DNA of 55,688 nucleotides from an uncultured Lachnospiraceae bacterium (lineage in GTDB: Bacteria; Bacillota; Clostridia; Lachnospirales; Lachnospiraceae). Below the pieces are notes generated by a model. It worked only from the letters and a program-made list of their open reading frames with translations. It had not been told where the DNA came from and searched no databases. Location: assembly GCA_902785985.1 (NCBI GenBank), contig CADABA010000038.1, forward strand, positions 1 to 55,688. The letters are read 5' to 3'. The translations under genes were made by a program, and so were the position numbers. Below are positions 8,376 through 17,001 of this stretch, one piece after another; position 1 is the stretch's first letter, and each line of letters begins with the position of its first letter.

Positions 8376-8545
8376 TTCAATTCTCGCTCGCGAGAATTGG
8401 CGCGGGATTCGGGTCAGCGTCAGCTGGCATCTTCCAAACCGAATCCCTGCGCATCCTCGCGGAGCGTATATCTCAGTGGGGGATTGACACCCGCCACTGA
8501 GACTGATTTGTTGCCCGCCGCCTATACATCTCACACTGAGATATA
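8376..8545 (-). repeat. Intergenic hairpin repeat, copy C in reverse orientation
   Basis: Read on the minus strand it gives module I (ATATCTCAGTGTGAGATG ... CCCCCACTGAGATATACGC), then GCGAGGATGCG, module III (GGGATTCGG...GCCAGCTGACGCTGAC...CCGAATCCC) and module IV (CAATTCTCGCGAGCGAGAATTG). Most of module II (the CAATGCTCC hairpin) is precisely absent. It lies tail to tail with the flavodoxin terminator. Confidence 0.8.
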
Positions 8546-8593
8546 CCGTCCCGGCTTCAAGGCACGCTCGCGGGACGAAAGCGCAATAAAGAA

Positions 8594-8644
8594 TAAATCC
8601 CGGATATTTAATACCCTGTGAGGTATCAAAACATCCGGGGATTC
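8594..8644 (-). terminator. Terminator of the flavodoxin gene
   Basis: An imperfect long stem between AATCCCGGATATTTAATACC and GGTATCAAAACATCCGGGGATT lies directly after the flavodoxin stop codon on the minus strand. Confidence 0.6.
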
Positions 8645-8666
8645 AGAATACTTCAGACAGCATTCT

Positions 8667-9083
8667 TCAGACAAGCTTTGCCCCTGCTGCACGTGCTTCC
8701 TCCCTGACCAGCTGATCCGGGCCTTCGCAGCAGATCACACTTTCGCAGACCAGTTTTACGCCGAATCCCGTGATCTCTTTTTCCCAGGTCCGCATCCATT
8801 CTCCGCCTCCCCATCCGTATGAGCCGAAGAGCATCACTTTCTTCTGAGGAAGATCGTTCTTGATCGCATTGTACATCGGCTCAAAAATGTCGTCGTCAAT
8901 TTCTTCGAACCCCATTGCCGGACATCCCAGGGCTACACTGTCATAGTTCCTGATATTTTTTACTTCCTGAGGCTTCAGAAGATCCGCCTCTCCTCCGGCA
9001 GCACGTACGCCGGCAGCGATTTCCTTTGCAAGCTCTTCCGTATTTCCTGTCTGGCTGTAAAAAATGATCGCAGCTTTACTCAT
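8667..9083 (-). CDS. Short-chain flavodoxin
   Basis: Small FMN electron carrier of 138 residues. It shows AAIIFYSQTGNTEELA (FMN phosphate loop, about residues 4-18), DSVALGCPAMGFEEIDDDIFEP and VMLFGSYGWGGGEWM, the classical flavodoxin loops. ATG 9083 (MSKAAIIF) follows GGAGG with good spacing; the frame opens 12 codons earlier but without a ribosome site. It is the only complete minus-strand gene in the window and has its own terminator. The partner enzyme is not indicated. Confidence 0.93.
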   Translation of the reverse strand: MSKAAIIFYSQTGNTEELAKEIAAGVRAAGGEADLLKPQEVKNIRNYDSVALGCPAMGFEEIDDDIFEPMYNAIKNDLPQKKVMLFGSYGWGGGEWMRTWEKEITGFGVKLVCESVICCEGPDQLVREEARAAGAKLV

Positions 9084-9203
9084 ACCGTATCCTCCATAAA
9101 AATAATTGTATTTTGACACAGGCCTTTCGTTTGCCGATCCATATCTTTCCTGAATTTTCTTTCCTTATTTTATCTTGTCTTACTTTGCATTTTCTGTCAA
9201 GTT

Positions 9204-9232
9204 TTGCATCTGTCAATAATGCATGTTATATT
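9204..9232 (+). promoter_or_regulatory. Predicted promoter abutting repeat D, upstream of the pyruvate kinase-like gene
   Basis: TTGCAT (9204-9209), 17 bp and TATATT (9227-9232) form a good sigma-A promoter. Transcription would start near 9239, inside the first bases of the repeat, so the repeat would form the 5' end of the transcript leader. Confidence 0.6.
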
Positions 9233-9355
9233 TATCTCAGTGTGGGGACCCCTGCTTCTGCAGGCGGCGGGTCTCAATCCCCCACTGAGATAAATGCCTC
9301 AGCTACACAATGCTCCACCGGAGCATTGTTACGCATGCTAAGGCATGGCGGATCG
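9231..9355 (+). repeat. Intergenic hairpin repeat, short copy D (modules I-II) in the pyruvate kinase leader
   Basis: A shortened module I (TTATCTCAGTGTGGGG ... CCCCCACTGAGATAA) lacks the inner second CTCAGTGG. It is followed by module II (CAATGCTCC-acc-GGAGCATTG, ACGCATGC). Modules III and IV are absent. They are replaced by a different perfect stem, GACGCGTGC (9358-9366) with GCACGCGTC (9388-9396), which ends 48 nt before the next start codon. Confidence 0.75.
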
Positions 9356-9444
9356 CAGACGCGTGCAGAGGAAGGCACATTCGTACCGCACGCGTCGGTG
9401 CAAGCCCGCAGAGGCGTTCCCGAATCGTTTAAAAGAGGTGGAAA

Positions 9445-10479
9445 ATGGATATATACGGAACACTCGGACCATCCTGTCAGACAAAAGAAATTCTGACCGG
9501 TATGTTCAGAGCCGGAATGACCGGCATGAGGCTCAATCTGTCTCACACAGCGCTCCGCGAATCTGCGCAGCTCATCGATATATTTCACGCTGCGGCAGCG
9601 GAAGCCGGAGTCCCTCCAAAGCTTCTGATCGACATGCAGGGACCGGAGCTTCGAATCGGCGCCCTTACACACAGCATAGATCTGCGGCGAGGAGAGACAG
9701 TCACACTGGGTGAAGGCGGAATTCCCATCCCCGACTGTGTCCTGAACGCAGCACGTCCCGGCTCTTCAATCCTTTTGGATGACGGAAAGATTCTTCTGAC
9801 AGCAGAGAGGACCTGCGGAAATCATCTGCAGGCTGTTGTCATGCGGGGAGGCCTGCTCACAGGGCGGAAGAGTATTGCACTTCCGGGAGAAGAATTTTCC
9901 CGGCCTGCTATGACGGAGATGGATCTTGCGAATATTGCCGACGCGCGGTCGTTTGGCGTAACGGCGGTCATGCAGCCCTTTGTCCGGAGCCGGGACGATC
10001 TGATCACTGTGCGGAGAGCCCTGGGCCAGGCAGGATGTACGAACATCCGACTTTTTGCGAAAATAGAAAATCTGGACGGAGTCAATAAAATTGATGAACT
10101 GCTGCCATGGGCAGATGAAATCGTGATTGCCCGCGGAGACCTCGGCAATGCAGTTCCGCTGTGGATTTTGCCCGCTGTACAGAAAGATCTTGCTCTTAAG
10201 TGCAGGAATTTCGGCACACCGTTCATGGTCGTGACCCAGATGCTCACCTCCATGGAAAAAAATCCTGTGCCGACGAGGGCGGAAGTGAGCGATATCTTTA
10301 ATGCAGTCCTCGACGGCGCTGCTTCTGTCATGGTGACAGGGGAGACGGCCGTGGGTCTCCATCCGGTCCGGGTAATTGAATTCCTGGCAAAGACTGCCCG
10401 GGAGGCACAGAACTATATGGAAAGAAATCAGGATGTCCGAAAGCATCAGGTCAAGTGTGCCTGTACGCCAAATGACTGA
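9445..10479 (+). CDS. Short pyruvate kinase-like protein (no C-terminal domain)
   Basis: The 344-residue protein keeps the pyruvate kinase barrel: MRLNLSHT (active-site Arg, Asn, Ser), LIDMQGPELRIG, a small B domain, FAKIENLDGVNKIDELL (catalytic Lys and metal-binding Glu), IVIARGDLG, VVTQMLTSM and VMVTGETAVGLHPV. Full pyruvate kinases have about 470 or more residues, and the allosteric C-terminal domain is missing here. The stop is natural and no frame remnant follows. It therefore probably catalyses phosphoenolpyruvate to pyruvate, or a related enolate-phosphate reaction, without the usual effector control. ATG 9445 follows AGAGGTGG. A second function cannot be excluded. Confidence 0.85.
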   Translation: MDIYGTLGPSCQTKEILTGMFRAGMTGMRLNLSHTALRESAQLIDIFHAAAAEAGVPPKLLIDMQGPELRIGALTHSIDLRRGETVTLGEGGIPIPDCVLNAARPGSSILLDDGKILLTAERTCGNHLQAVVMRGGLLTGRKSIALPGEEFSRPAMTEMDLANIADARSFGVTAVMQPFVRSRDDLITVRRALGQAGCTNIRLFAKIENLDGVNKIDELLPWADEIVIARGDLGNAVPLWILPAVQKDLALKCRNFGTPFMVVTQMLTSMEKNPVPTRAEVSDIFNAVLDGAASVMVTGETAVGLHPVRVIEFLAKTAREAQNYMERNQDVRKHQVKCACTPND

Positions 10480-10564
10480 AGGGTGTTATGAGAACCGGTT
10501 CGTGAACCCGATTATCGTAAATTCATTTCGCCGAGAAAACCTTTTTGCCGAAAGTGCCGTTCTG

Positions 10565-10642
10565 CAGGGATTCGGTTTGGTATTATGTCGACTGACACTG
10601 ACCCGAATCCTGTGCTTTCGTCTCGCGGGTGAGACTTGAACG
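10565..10642 (+). repeat. Intergenic hairpin repeat fragment E (modules III-IV)
   Basis: GGGATTCGGTTTGG is followed by a GTCGACTGACAC/TGACC stretch, CCGAATCC and a GTCTCGCGGGTGAGAC stem that replaces the usual ATTCTCGC/GAGAAT sequence while keeping the shape. It ends 5 nt before the next promoter. Confidence 0.65.
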
Positions 10643-10646
10643 AAAG

Positions 10647-10675
10647 TTGCTTCGAAACTTACGATAAGCTATAAT
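10647..10675 (+). promoter_or_regulatory. Promoter of the NAD(P)H-hydrate repair gene
   Basis: TTGCTT (10647-10652), 17 bp and a perfect TATAAT (10670-10675) lie 27 bp before the start codon. The ribosome site is AGGAGG. Confidence 0.8.
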
Positions 10676-10702
10676 ATGTCGGGGAGTCAGGAGGATAAGT
10701 AA

Positions 10703-12193
10703 ATGGAACATATTGTCACGGCATCTCAGATGAAGGCCTGTGATTCCTATACGATCAATGAAATAGGAGTGCCGTCCTGCGTGCTCATGGAGCGTGCCGC
10801 CCTGGCATGTGCCATGGAGGTCATAAAGGAAGCTGATCGAACAGTCGGAGAGAAAAAAATACTCTGTGTCGTCGGAAGCGGCAACAACGGCGGCGACGGC
10901 GCGGCCTGTGCGCGTATCCTCTTTTTGAGAGGCTACAAAGCGGATCTTTATGTCGCCGGATCAGAGGACCACTTTACCGCAGACATGCAGGAACAGATGA
11001 GGATCTGCAGAAATCTCGGGATCCGGGAAATTTCCGGGGAGGATATAGGTGGATACGATATTTATGTGGACTGCATTTTCGGGATCGGACTCTCACGAAA
11101 TGTTCAGGGGCACTATGCGGATGTGATCTCGGCAATTAACCGTGAGAACGCTTTTGTTATCTCGGCAGACATCCCTTCCGGCATACACGCTGACACCGGA
11201 GCGGTCATGGGCTGTGCCGTAAAGGCAGACGTCACGGTAACAATGCAGCTCAAAAAGTCCGGTCTTCTTCTGAACCCGGGCGCTAAATACGCCGGACGGG
11301 TCATGGCAGCGGAAATCGGCATATGCGACCGGTACGGAATGGGAGACGGACCGGAGATCCATGCTCTGGAACCCCAGGATGCCGAACTTCTTCTTCCTGT
11401 GCGAAGAAGCGACGGGAACAAAGGAAGCTTCGGAAAAATTCTCATAATCGCCGGTTCCCACGGCATGTGCGGTGCCTCCTACCTGAGCGCTCTTGCTGCA
11501 TTACGCGCAGGTGCCGGGATGGTAAAGATCATCGCTCCTGAGGCGAACCGTGAAATCCTGCAGACGCTTCTGCCCGAGGCGATTCTCGGGCTGTACAGCA
11601 ATGCGGAGTCAGCCGTCAGGGCCACAGAGGAAGGTCTGTCCTGGGCGGATGCCGTTTGTCTGGGTCCGGGGCTCGGAAAAACCGATCTTTCGAGGGAAAT
11701 CGTCCTGCACGTTCTCGCTTCCTGCAGACTTCCGCTTGTCATCGATGCGGACGGCCTCAATATTATCGCCGAAAGTGCGTCTTTTCCTGAGATTTTGTCG
11801 GAAAAAATTTGCCTTACTCCTCATCTCGGAGAGATGGCACGCCTCACAGGACTGTCGGTCACCAGTCTTAAGGACGACCCGATTCGGCATGCCCTGCATT
11901 TTGCAGAGGATACCGGTGCGGTCATCCTCATGAAAGACGCCAGAACAGTGATTGCCTGTCCGGACGGCCGGGCCTTTATCAATTGTTCCGGTAACAGCGG
12001 TATGGCGACAGCCGGAAGCGGAGATGTCCTGAGCGGGATCCTTACAGCGCTTGTCGGAAGGGGGTGTGCCCCGGACATCGCTGCGCCGCTTGCGGCATAT
12101 CTGCACGGCGAGGCCGGAGACCGCGCGATGGAGCGGCTGGGACCGGATTATATGAATGCATCGGATATTATAAAAGGGCTTTCCTTCGAATAA
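10703..12193 (+). CDS. nnr: Bifunctional NAD(P)H-hydrate epimerase / ADP-dependent dehydratase
   Basis: Repairs hydrated NAD(P)H. The N-terminal half (about residues 1-210) is the YjeF_N epimerase with VGSGNNGGDGAACARIL and SADIPSGIHADTGAV. The C-terminal half (about 220-495) is the ribokinase-like dehydratase with KILIIAGSHGMCGASYL, LVIDADGLNII, LTPHLGEMARL and the nucleotide loop SGMATAGSGDVLSGIL. The 496-residue length is normal for the fusion. alr follows 30 nt later, a common clostridial pairing, so both are likely in one operon driven by the promoter at 10647. Confidence 0.96.
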   Translation: MEHIVTASQMKACDSYTINEIGVPSCVLMERAALACAMEVIKEADRTVGEKKILCVVGSGNNGGDGAACARILFLRGYKADLYVAGSEDHFTADMQEQMRICRNLGIREISGEDIGGYDIYVDCIFGIGLSRNVQGHYADVISAINRENAFVISADIPSGIHADTGAVMGCAVKADVTVTMQLKKSGLLLNPGAKYAGRVMAAEIGICDRYGMGDGPEIHALEPQDAELLLPVRRSDGNKGSFGKILIIAGSHGMCGASYLSALAALRAGAGMVKIIAPEANREILQTLLPEAILGLYSNAESAVRATEEGLSWADAVCLGPGLGKTDLSREIVLHVLASCRLPLVIDADGLNIIAESASFPEILSEKICLTPHLGEMARLTGLSVTSLKDDPIRHALHFAEDTGAVILMKDARTVIACPDGRAFINCSGNSGMATAGSGDVLSGILTALVGRGCAPDIAAPLAAYLHGEAGDRAMERLGPDYMNASDIIKGLSFE

Positions 12194-12223
12194 ACATTTT
12201 TTTCTGCAGCTTGGAGGTTACTT

Positions 12224-13366
12224 ATGTACAGAAGAATCAGGGCGGATATCGATCTGTCCGCAGTTAAGCGCAACTTTGACAATATGGCAAAAAATCTTGC
12301 TCCCGGCACGCAGATCGCCGGAGTGATCAAGGCAGACGCCTACGGTCACGGAGCTGTAGAAATTGCCCGGCTCATGGAAAATGTCTCCTATATGTGGGGA
12401 TTTGCAGTCGCCACGGCAGGCGAAGCCCTTGTTCTCAGGGAGGCAGGGATTAAGAAGCCCATTCTTATTCTCGGGTACTCATTTATCGAGGACAGGCGTC
12501 AGCTTATCGAGGAGAATGTCCGCATGTGCGTGTTCGACGCGGAGACTGCAGAAGGAATTTCCCGCGAAGCCGTAAAGCTGCACAGAAACGCGTTCATACA
12601 CATAGCGCTTGACACCGGTATGGGACGGATCGGCTTCCTGCCTGCGGAGGAATCTCTCGAAGAGATCCGTAAGATCAGTGAGATGCCGAACATAGAGATA
12701 GAAGGTCTGTTCACGCATTTCGCCAGGGCGGATGAGACCGACCTTTCACCGGCCCTTGCACAGTTTGAACGGTATCAGACATTTTCCCGGAAAATCCGGG
12801 AACTTGGCATCGATATCCCGATTCATCATGTATGCAACAGCGCGGGTATCATACGATTCAGAGAAGCCAATCTCAATATGGTACGCGCAGGCATTACGAT
12901 TTACGGCCTCTATCCGTCCGATGAGGTGGAAAAGGACATCGTCCCGATCTATCCGGTCATGAGTCTGATCAGTCATATTTCTTACGTGAAGACACTTCCC
13001 GCCGGTTATGAGATCAGCTACGGCGGAACATTTACGACTCAGCGCGAGAGCCGTGTCGCCACGATCCCCGTCGGATATGCAGACGGTTATCCCAGACAGC
13101 TTTCCGGGAAGGCATCCGTTCTCATCCGCGGAAAGCGCTGCCCGATCTTAGGCCGTGTCTGCATGGACCAGTTCATGGTCGATGTGACCGATGTACCGGA
13201 CGCGCAGCGGGGGGACGAGGTTATTCTTGTCGGAAAACAGGGAGAAGAGCGCATTACGGTCGAGGAACTCGGTGCGATCTCCGGCAGATTTAATTATGAA
13301 TTTGTATGTAACATCAGTCCGAGAGTACCCCGGTGCTATGTGAACCGCGAGAGTGCCTCTGAGTAA
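12224..13366 (+). CDS. alr: Alanine racemase
   Basis: PLP enzyme that makes D-alanine for peptidoglycan. The 380-residue protein has the PLP lysine in VIKADAYGHG (Lys36), HVCNSAGI, NMVRAGITIYGLYP, the second catalytic Tyr in ISYGGTF (about residue 266), VGYADGYPR and GRVCMDQFMVDVTD. The start follows TTGGAGG. It is co-transcribed with the hydrate-repair gene. The 258-nt gap downstream carries no gene, only the next promoter. Confidence 0.97.
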   Translation: MYRRIRADIDLSAVKRNFDNMAKNLAPGTQIAGVIKADAYGHGAVEIARLMENVSYMWGFAVATAGEALVLREAGIKKPILILGYSFIEDRRQLIEENVRMCVFDAETAEGISREAVKLHRNAFIHIALDTGMGRIGFLPAEESLEEIRKISEMPNIEIEGLFTHFARADETDLSPALAQFERYQTFSRKIRELGIDIPIHHVCNSAGIIRFREANLNMVRAGITIYGLYPSDEVEKDIVPIYPVMSLISHISYVKTLPAGYEISYGGTFTTQRESRVATIPVGYADGYPRQLSGKASVLIRGKRCPILGRVCMDQFMVDVTDVPDAQRGDEVILVGKQGEERITVEELGAISGRFNYEFVCNISPRVPRCYVNRESASE

Positions 13367-13549
13367 GCGGACAGCTGACGTATATGTCGGAGAGACCAGG
13401 ATCCTGCACTTCTGTCTCATGAGCGGGCCTTGTATCTTCCTTCATCGCGTGAGTGTACGTACGATAAGGACTGGTATCACCTTGTGTGTATCCCACAGTG
13501 ACAGTCCCGTAATATGCGCGATGAAGAAAAAGTGGCGAAAACAGCCTGA

Positions 13550-13578
13550 TTGACGAACGTCCCTCAAAATGATATAGT
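13550..13578 (+). promoter_or_regulatory. Promoter of the CNNM/CorC gene
   Basis: TTGACG (13550-13555), 17 bp and TATAGT (13573-13578). It overlaps the theoretical upstream start at 13550, which supports the ATG at 13625 as the true start. Confidence 0.75.
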
Positions 13579-13624
13579 TAGGAGTAATTGCCGAACAGGA
13601 CACAATTCAAGAGGATATTGCTAT

Positions 13625-14932
13625 ATGACCGTTGGTTCGATGCCGCTGCCGGCGGCAGCTGCGCTTTTTGTCATTTTGACGATCATAAACGGAATTCTTT
13701 ATGCCTGTGTGGCCGCTCTGAAAGCTGTTCCTGAAGAGGATGTAAAGATAAATGCGGAAAACGGGAGCAGAAAGGACCGGAAAATTCTCAGGCTTCTGGC
13801 AAATCCTGCGCGTGTTGTATATACGCAGCGGTCAGTGCTTGTCATAACGGTCTTTTGCATAACGCTTTTCACCGCGATTCCGTTATATCGGCGGATCGCA
13901 GAAAGCGTTACGGATTCCGTTTTTCTGTGTGTTTTATTCTGGCTCCTTCTTCTGTTCGTCTTTCTCCTTCTTTTTCTTACATTCGGCATGGTAGTCCCTT
14001 CCAGGGCTGCAATGCAGATGCCCGGGCGCACGCTGTCCCGTTACTGCAATTTCTGCACAGCAGTGTGTCTTGTTCTGAGTCCTTTGACATATGCGGCGGC
14101 AGGCATATCCAATACATGTATCCGTCTCTTCGGAATGGATCCCGAGAAAGAAGAACCGGACGTCACTGCCCATGAGATCATTTCGATGGTCGACGAGGCG
14201 AACGAGCAGGGACTTATTAAAGAAAACGAAGCCGAGATGATTCAGAATATCATCACATTCGACGAAAAGACGGTTCGGGAAGTTATGACTCCCAGAAATC
14301 AGATTACGGCGATCGAGGGCAGTGAACTTCTTGCCGAAGCGATCTATAATATGCTTGAAGAAAACCGCACGCGGTATCCGGTCTATCGGGATGATCCTGA
14401 TAATATGATCGGAATCCTGCACTTCAGGGATTCAATTATTGAGATGCGCGAACATCCCGAAAATGCCTCCGCCAGAATAGAAGATATCCCTGACCTGATC
14501 CGCAAGGCGCCCATTGTGCCGGAATCCCGAAGCATCGGAGCCATTCTTCAGTTCATGCGGAGTGAAAAGATCCATATGGTGCTCGTCGTGGACGAGTATG
14601 GCCAGATCACAGGCCTTTGTACGATGGAGGATATTCTGGAGGAAATCGTCGGAAACATCCTCGATGAATTTGACTCGGAAGAAAACTATATAGAGACGGA
14701 TCCTGTGAACGGGATCGTCATCGACGGACTTACCCCGATCGAACAGGTCGAGGAAGTCCTCCGCTGTGATTTCCACACGGAATTCGAAACGCTGAACGGA
14801 TATCTCACAGATCGTCTTGGAAGGATCCCGGAACAGAATGATACCGAGGTCAGGGGAGAGCATTTCCTGTTCCAAATACTTGAAGTTGAGAATCATGTTA
14901 TAAGAAAAGTAAGGGCCAAACGCCTGCATTAA
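13625..14932 (+). CDS. CNNM transmembrane / CBS / CorC-HlyC domain protein
   Basis: Membrane protein of the CorB/CorC (hemolysin-like) family, associated with divalent cation (Mg/Co) transport. The 435 residues contain about four transmembrane helices in the first 180 residues (for example VLVITVFCITLF and LLLLFVFLLLFLTFGMVVP). They are followed by a CBS pair starting at VREVMTPRNQITAI, the DDPDNMIGILHFRD and VVDEYGQITGLCTMEDILEEIVG segments, and a C-terminal CorC_HlyC domain (NGIVIDGLTPIEQVEEVL). GAGG precedes the ATG. The gene is monocistronic between a promoter and repeat F. Confidence 0.92.
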   Translation: MTVGSMPLPAAAALFVILTIINGILYACVAALKAVPEEDVKINAENGSRKDRKILRLLANPARVVYTQRSVLVITVFCITLFTAIPLYRRIAESVTDSVFLCVLFWLLLLFVFLLLFLTFGMVVPSRAAMQMPGRTLSRYCNFCTAVCLVLSPLTYAAAGISNTCIRLFGMDPEKEEPDVTAHEIISMVDEANEQGLIKENEAEMIQNIITFDEKTVREVMTPRNQITAIEGSELLAEAIYNMLEENRTRYPVYRDDPDNMIGILHFRDSIIEMREHPENASARIEDIPDLIRKAPIVPESRSIGAILQFMRSEKIHMVLVVDEYGQITGLCTMEDILEEIVGNILDEFDSEENYIETDPVNGIVIDGLTPIEQVEEVLRCDFHTEFETLNGYLTDRLGRIPEQNDTEVRGEHFLFQILEVENHVIRKVRAKRLH

Positions 14933-14967
14933 ATTTTTGGCACTTGCGAAATTCTGTACACAAAGTA

Positions 14968-15198
14968 TTTATCTCAGTGGGGAAGCCCCCCGCTTCTATA
15001 AGCGGGGATAAATCAATATCCTGCTCGTCTCAGTGGTGGGTTACAATCCCCCACTGAGATAAACGCTCAGCTCCACAATGCTCCACAGGAGCATTGCTAC
15101 GCATGCATAGGCACGCGAGGATGCGCAGGGATTCGGTTTGGAAGATATCAGCTTACGCTGACCCGAATCCCGCGCCAATTCTCGCGAGCGAGAATTGA
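14968..15198 (+). repeat. Four-module intergenic hairpin repeat, full copy F
   Basis: All four modules are intact: TATCTCAGTGG ... CCACTGAGATA with an inner CCCCCGCTTCTATAAGCGGG hairpin; CAATGCTCC-aca-GGAGCATTG with CGCAT...GATGCG; GGGATTCGG...TCAGC-ttac-GCTGA...CCGAATCCC; and CAATTCTCGC-gag-CGAGAATTG. A weak promoter-like TTGCGA (14944-14949), 16 bp and TATTTA (14966-14971) again abuts the left end. The copy fills the gap before yebC and ends 55 nt before its start. Confidence 0.87.
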
Positions 15199-15253
15199 CT
15201 TAGAAGGACAGTGTTTCGCAATTACCTGAACAAACAATTAAAGGAGAGGAATC

Positions 15254-15985
15254 ATGTCAGGACATTCAAAATTTGCCAACATCAAGCACAAGAAAGAGAA
15301 GAACGACGCCGCAAAGGGCAAGATCTTCACGATCATCGGAAGAGAAATCGCTGTTGCGGTAAAGGAAGGCGGCCCGGATCCTGCGAACAATTTCAAGCTT
15401 GCGACCGTTATTGCAAAAGCTAAGGCCAACAATATGCCTAATGACACGATCGAGCGCGGAATTAAGAAAGCTGCCGGTGACGGGAGTGGTGCGAACTATG
15501 AGACCATCACCTATGAAGGATACGGTCCGAGCGGGATCGCGATCATCGTAAAGACTCTTACGGATAATAAGAACCGGACTGCTGCCAATGTTCGCAGCGC
15601 CTTTACGAAGGGGAACGGAAATATCGGAACACCCGGCTGTGTCTCCTTTATGTTCGATGAGAAAGGTCAGATCATCATCGATAAGGAAGAGTGTGAGATG
15701 GATTCCGATGATCTGATGATGGAAGCCCTCGACGCAGGAGCGGAAGATTTCCGCGAGGAGGAGGACAGCTATGAGATCATTACGGATCCGGAATCTTTAA
15801 AGGATGTTGAAAAAGCTCTGAGAGATCTCGGCCTTCCTATGGCGCAGGCTGAAGTTACAATGATACCGCAGACATACACAACTCTTACCAACGATAAGGA
15901 CAAGGCCTCTCTGCAGAGAATCCTTGATCTTCTGGATGAGAGTGATGATGTGCAGGATGTTTACACGAACTGGGACGAAGAATAA
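15254..15985 (+). CDS. yebC: YebC/PmpR-TACO1 family protein
   Basis: Conserved DUF28 protein; family members act as transcription regulators or as translation factors that help ribosomes at proline stretches. The 243-residue protein begins [26 protein letters not shown] and has [50 protein letters not shown] and [14 protein letters not shown] segments (here [12 protein letters not shown]). It is full length. The start follows AGGAGAGG. uppP follows 18 nt later, probably on the same transcript. Confidence 0.96.
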   Translation: MSGHSKFANIKHKKEKNDAAKGKIFTIIGREIAVAVKEGGPDPANNFKLATVIAKAKANNMPNDTIERGIKKAAGDGSGANYETITYEGYGPSGIAIIVKTLTDNKNRTAANVRSAFTKGNGNIGTPGCVSFMFDEKGQIIIDKEECEMDSDDLMMEALDAGAEDFREEEDSYEIITDPESLKDVEKALRDLGLPMAQAEVTMIPQTYTTLTNDKDKASLQRILDLLDESDDVQDVYTNWDEE

Positions 15986-16003
15986 TTTTGGGCAGAGGGA
16001 ATA

Positions 16004-16876
16004 ATGGATATACTGCAGTCTATATTACTCGGAATACTGCAGGGGGCGACTGAGTTCTTTCCCGTCAGCTCCACAGGCCATCTGATCCTGGCAGAGAAGT
16101 TCATCCCGGCAAGCGGAGACGCAGCTCTTTTTAATGTGTTTCTTCATGCGGGAACGCTTGCAGCTCTTTTGCTTGCGATGCAGAGCGACATCAGCCGGCT
16201 TTTGGGGGAAATGTTTCGCATGATCGGAGGTCTCCTTCGAAATCTGCTTGCGTATTTTAAGAGCTCAGCCTCCCACAAGGAACCGGACTATGTGCGGGTC
16301 GTGACATCGAACTACGGAAAAATGTTCCTGCTCATTTTGACGGCATCCGCATCATCCGCGGTCGTTGCACTCCCTCTCAGAAAATTCGGACTGACCGGAA
16401 CGAACAATCTGATTTTTTCGGGAGCAGGATTCCTTCTGACCGGGATGCTCCTTCTGGTCACGGACCGGATCGAACCGGGGACAAAAGTGCCCCGCGACAT
16501 TACTTATGTGCAGGCAGCGCTGATCGGACTCATACAGGGTGTAACCGTGCTGAACGGAATCTCAAGGACAGGTATTATGATCGTTGCCGGTATCCTCCTT
16601 GGGTTCGGAAAAAAATTTGCAATCCGCTTTTCTTTCCTGCTCTCTGTACCGGTCGTCTTCGGCGCGCTTATCCTGGATCTTGGGGTTTTGCTGCATACAG
16701 ATATGTCTGTAGACATTCTTGCAAACTATGCTGCCGGATTGCTGGCAGCCCTCATAGCGGGGCTCATAACGATCGGAGCAGCAATGAACACTATGCGAAA
16801 ATCAGGATTTAAAGTGTTTTCGTATTACAGTTTTGTAATCGGTACACTCTCGATCATCTGCAGTTTTATTTTTTGA
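16004..16876 (+). CDS. uppP: Undecaprenyl-diphosphate phosphatase (BacA/UppP)
   Basis: Recycles the C55 lipid carrier for cell-wall synthesis and can confer bacitracin resistance. The 290-residue polytopic protein has the first signature QGATEFFPVSSTGH (residues 13-26, with the QxxxE glutamate at 17) and the second NGISRTGI, where most members read PGLSRSG. Multiple hydrophobic helices follow. It overlaps no gene and is followed by a terminator. The P-to-N and S-to-T changes in the second motif are mild. Confidence 0.93.
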   Translation: MDILQSILLGILQGATEFFPVSSTGHLILAEKFIPASGDAALFNVFLHAGTLAALLLAMQSDISRLLGEMFRMIGGLLRNLLAYFKSSASHKEPDYVRVVTSNYGKMFLLILTASASSAVVALPLRKFGLTGTNNLIFSGAGFLLTGMLLLVTDRIEPGTKVPRDITYVQAALIGLIQGVTVLNGISRTGIMIVAGILLGFGKKFAIRFSFLLSVPVVFGALILDLGVLLHTDMSVDILANYAAGLLAALIAGLITIGAAMNTMRKSGFKVFSYYSFVIGTLSIICSFIF

Positions 16877-16903
16877 GAATATGAGATTTTCATAACACTA
16901 CAG

Positions 16904-16927
16904 AACGCGGCCGGGAGCGGCCGCGTA
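16904..16927 (+). terminator. Hairpin after uppP
   Basis: CGCGGCCG-gga-GCGGCCGCG is a very stable GC stem. It has only a weak T tract, so it may be a terminator or an mRNA end protector. Confidence 0.55.
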
Positions 16928-17001
16928 TATGCTATTTCCAAAGGAAGACAGAGCGCGAATACCGTATATGCTTGTATGAATGCTGCGTATGGAGGTTATT
17001 T

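Noticed and set aside
8546..8592. Extra repeat copy after copy C (CGGGACGAAAGCGC)
   Set aside because: Only a short GGCTT...CTCGCGGGACGAAAGCG stretch resembles copies E and G; too little to call.
9204..9444. Small peptide gene within repeat D
   Set aside because: Frames through the repeat have no ribosome site and differ between copies.
14968..15198. T-box or tRNA-like leader
   Set aside because: There is no T-box sequence (TGGNACCGCG-like) and no specifier stem; copies precede unrelated genes.
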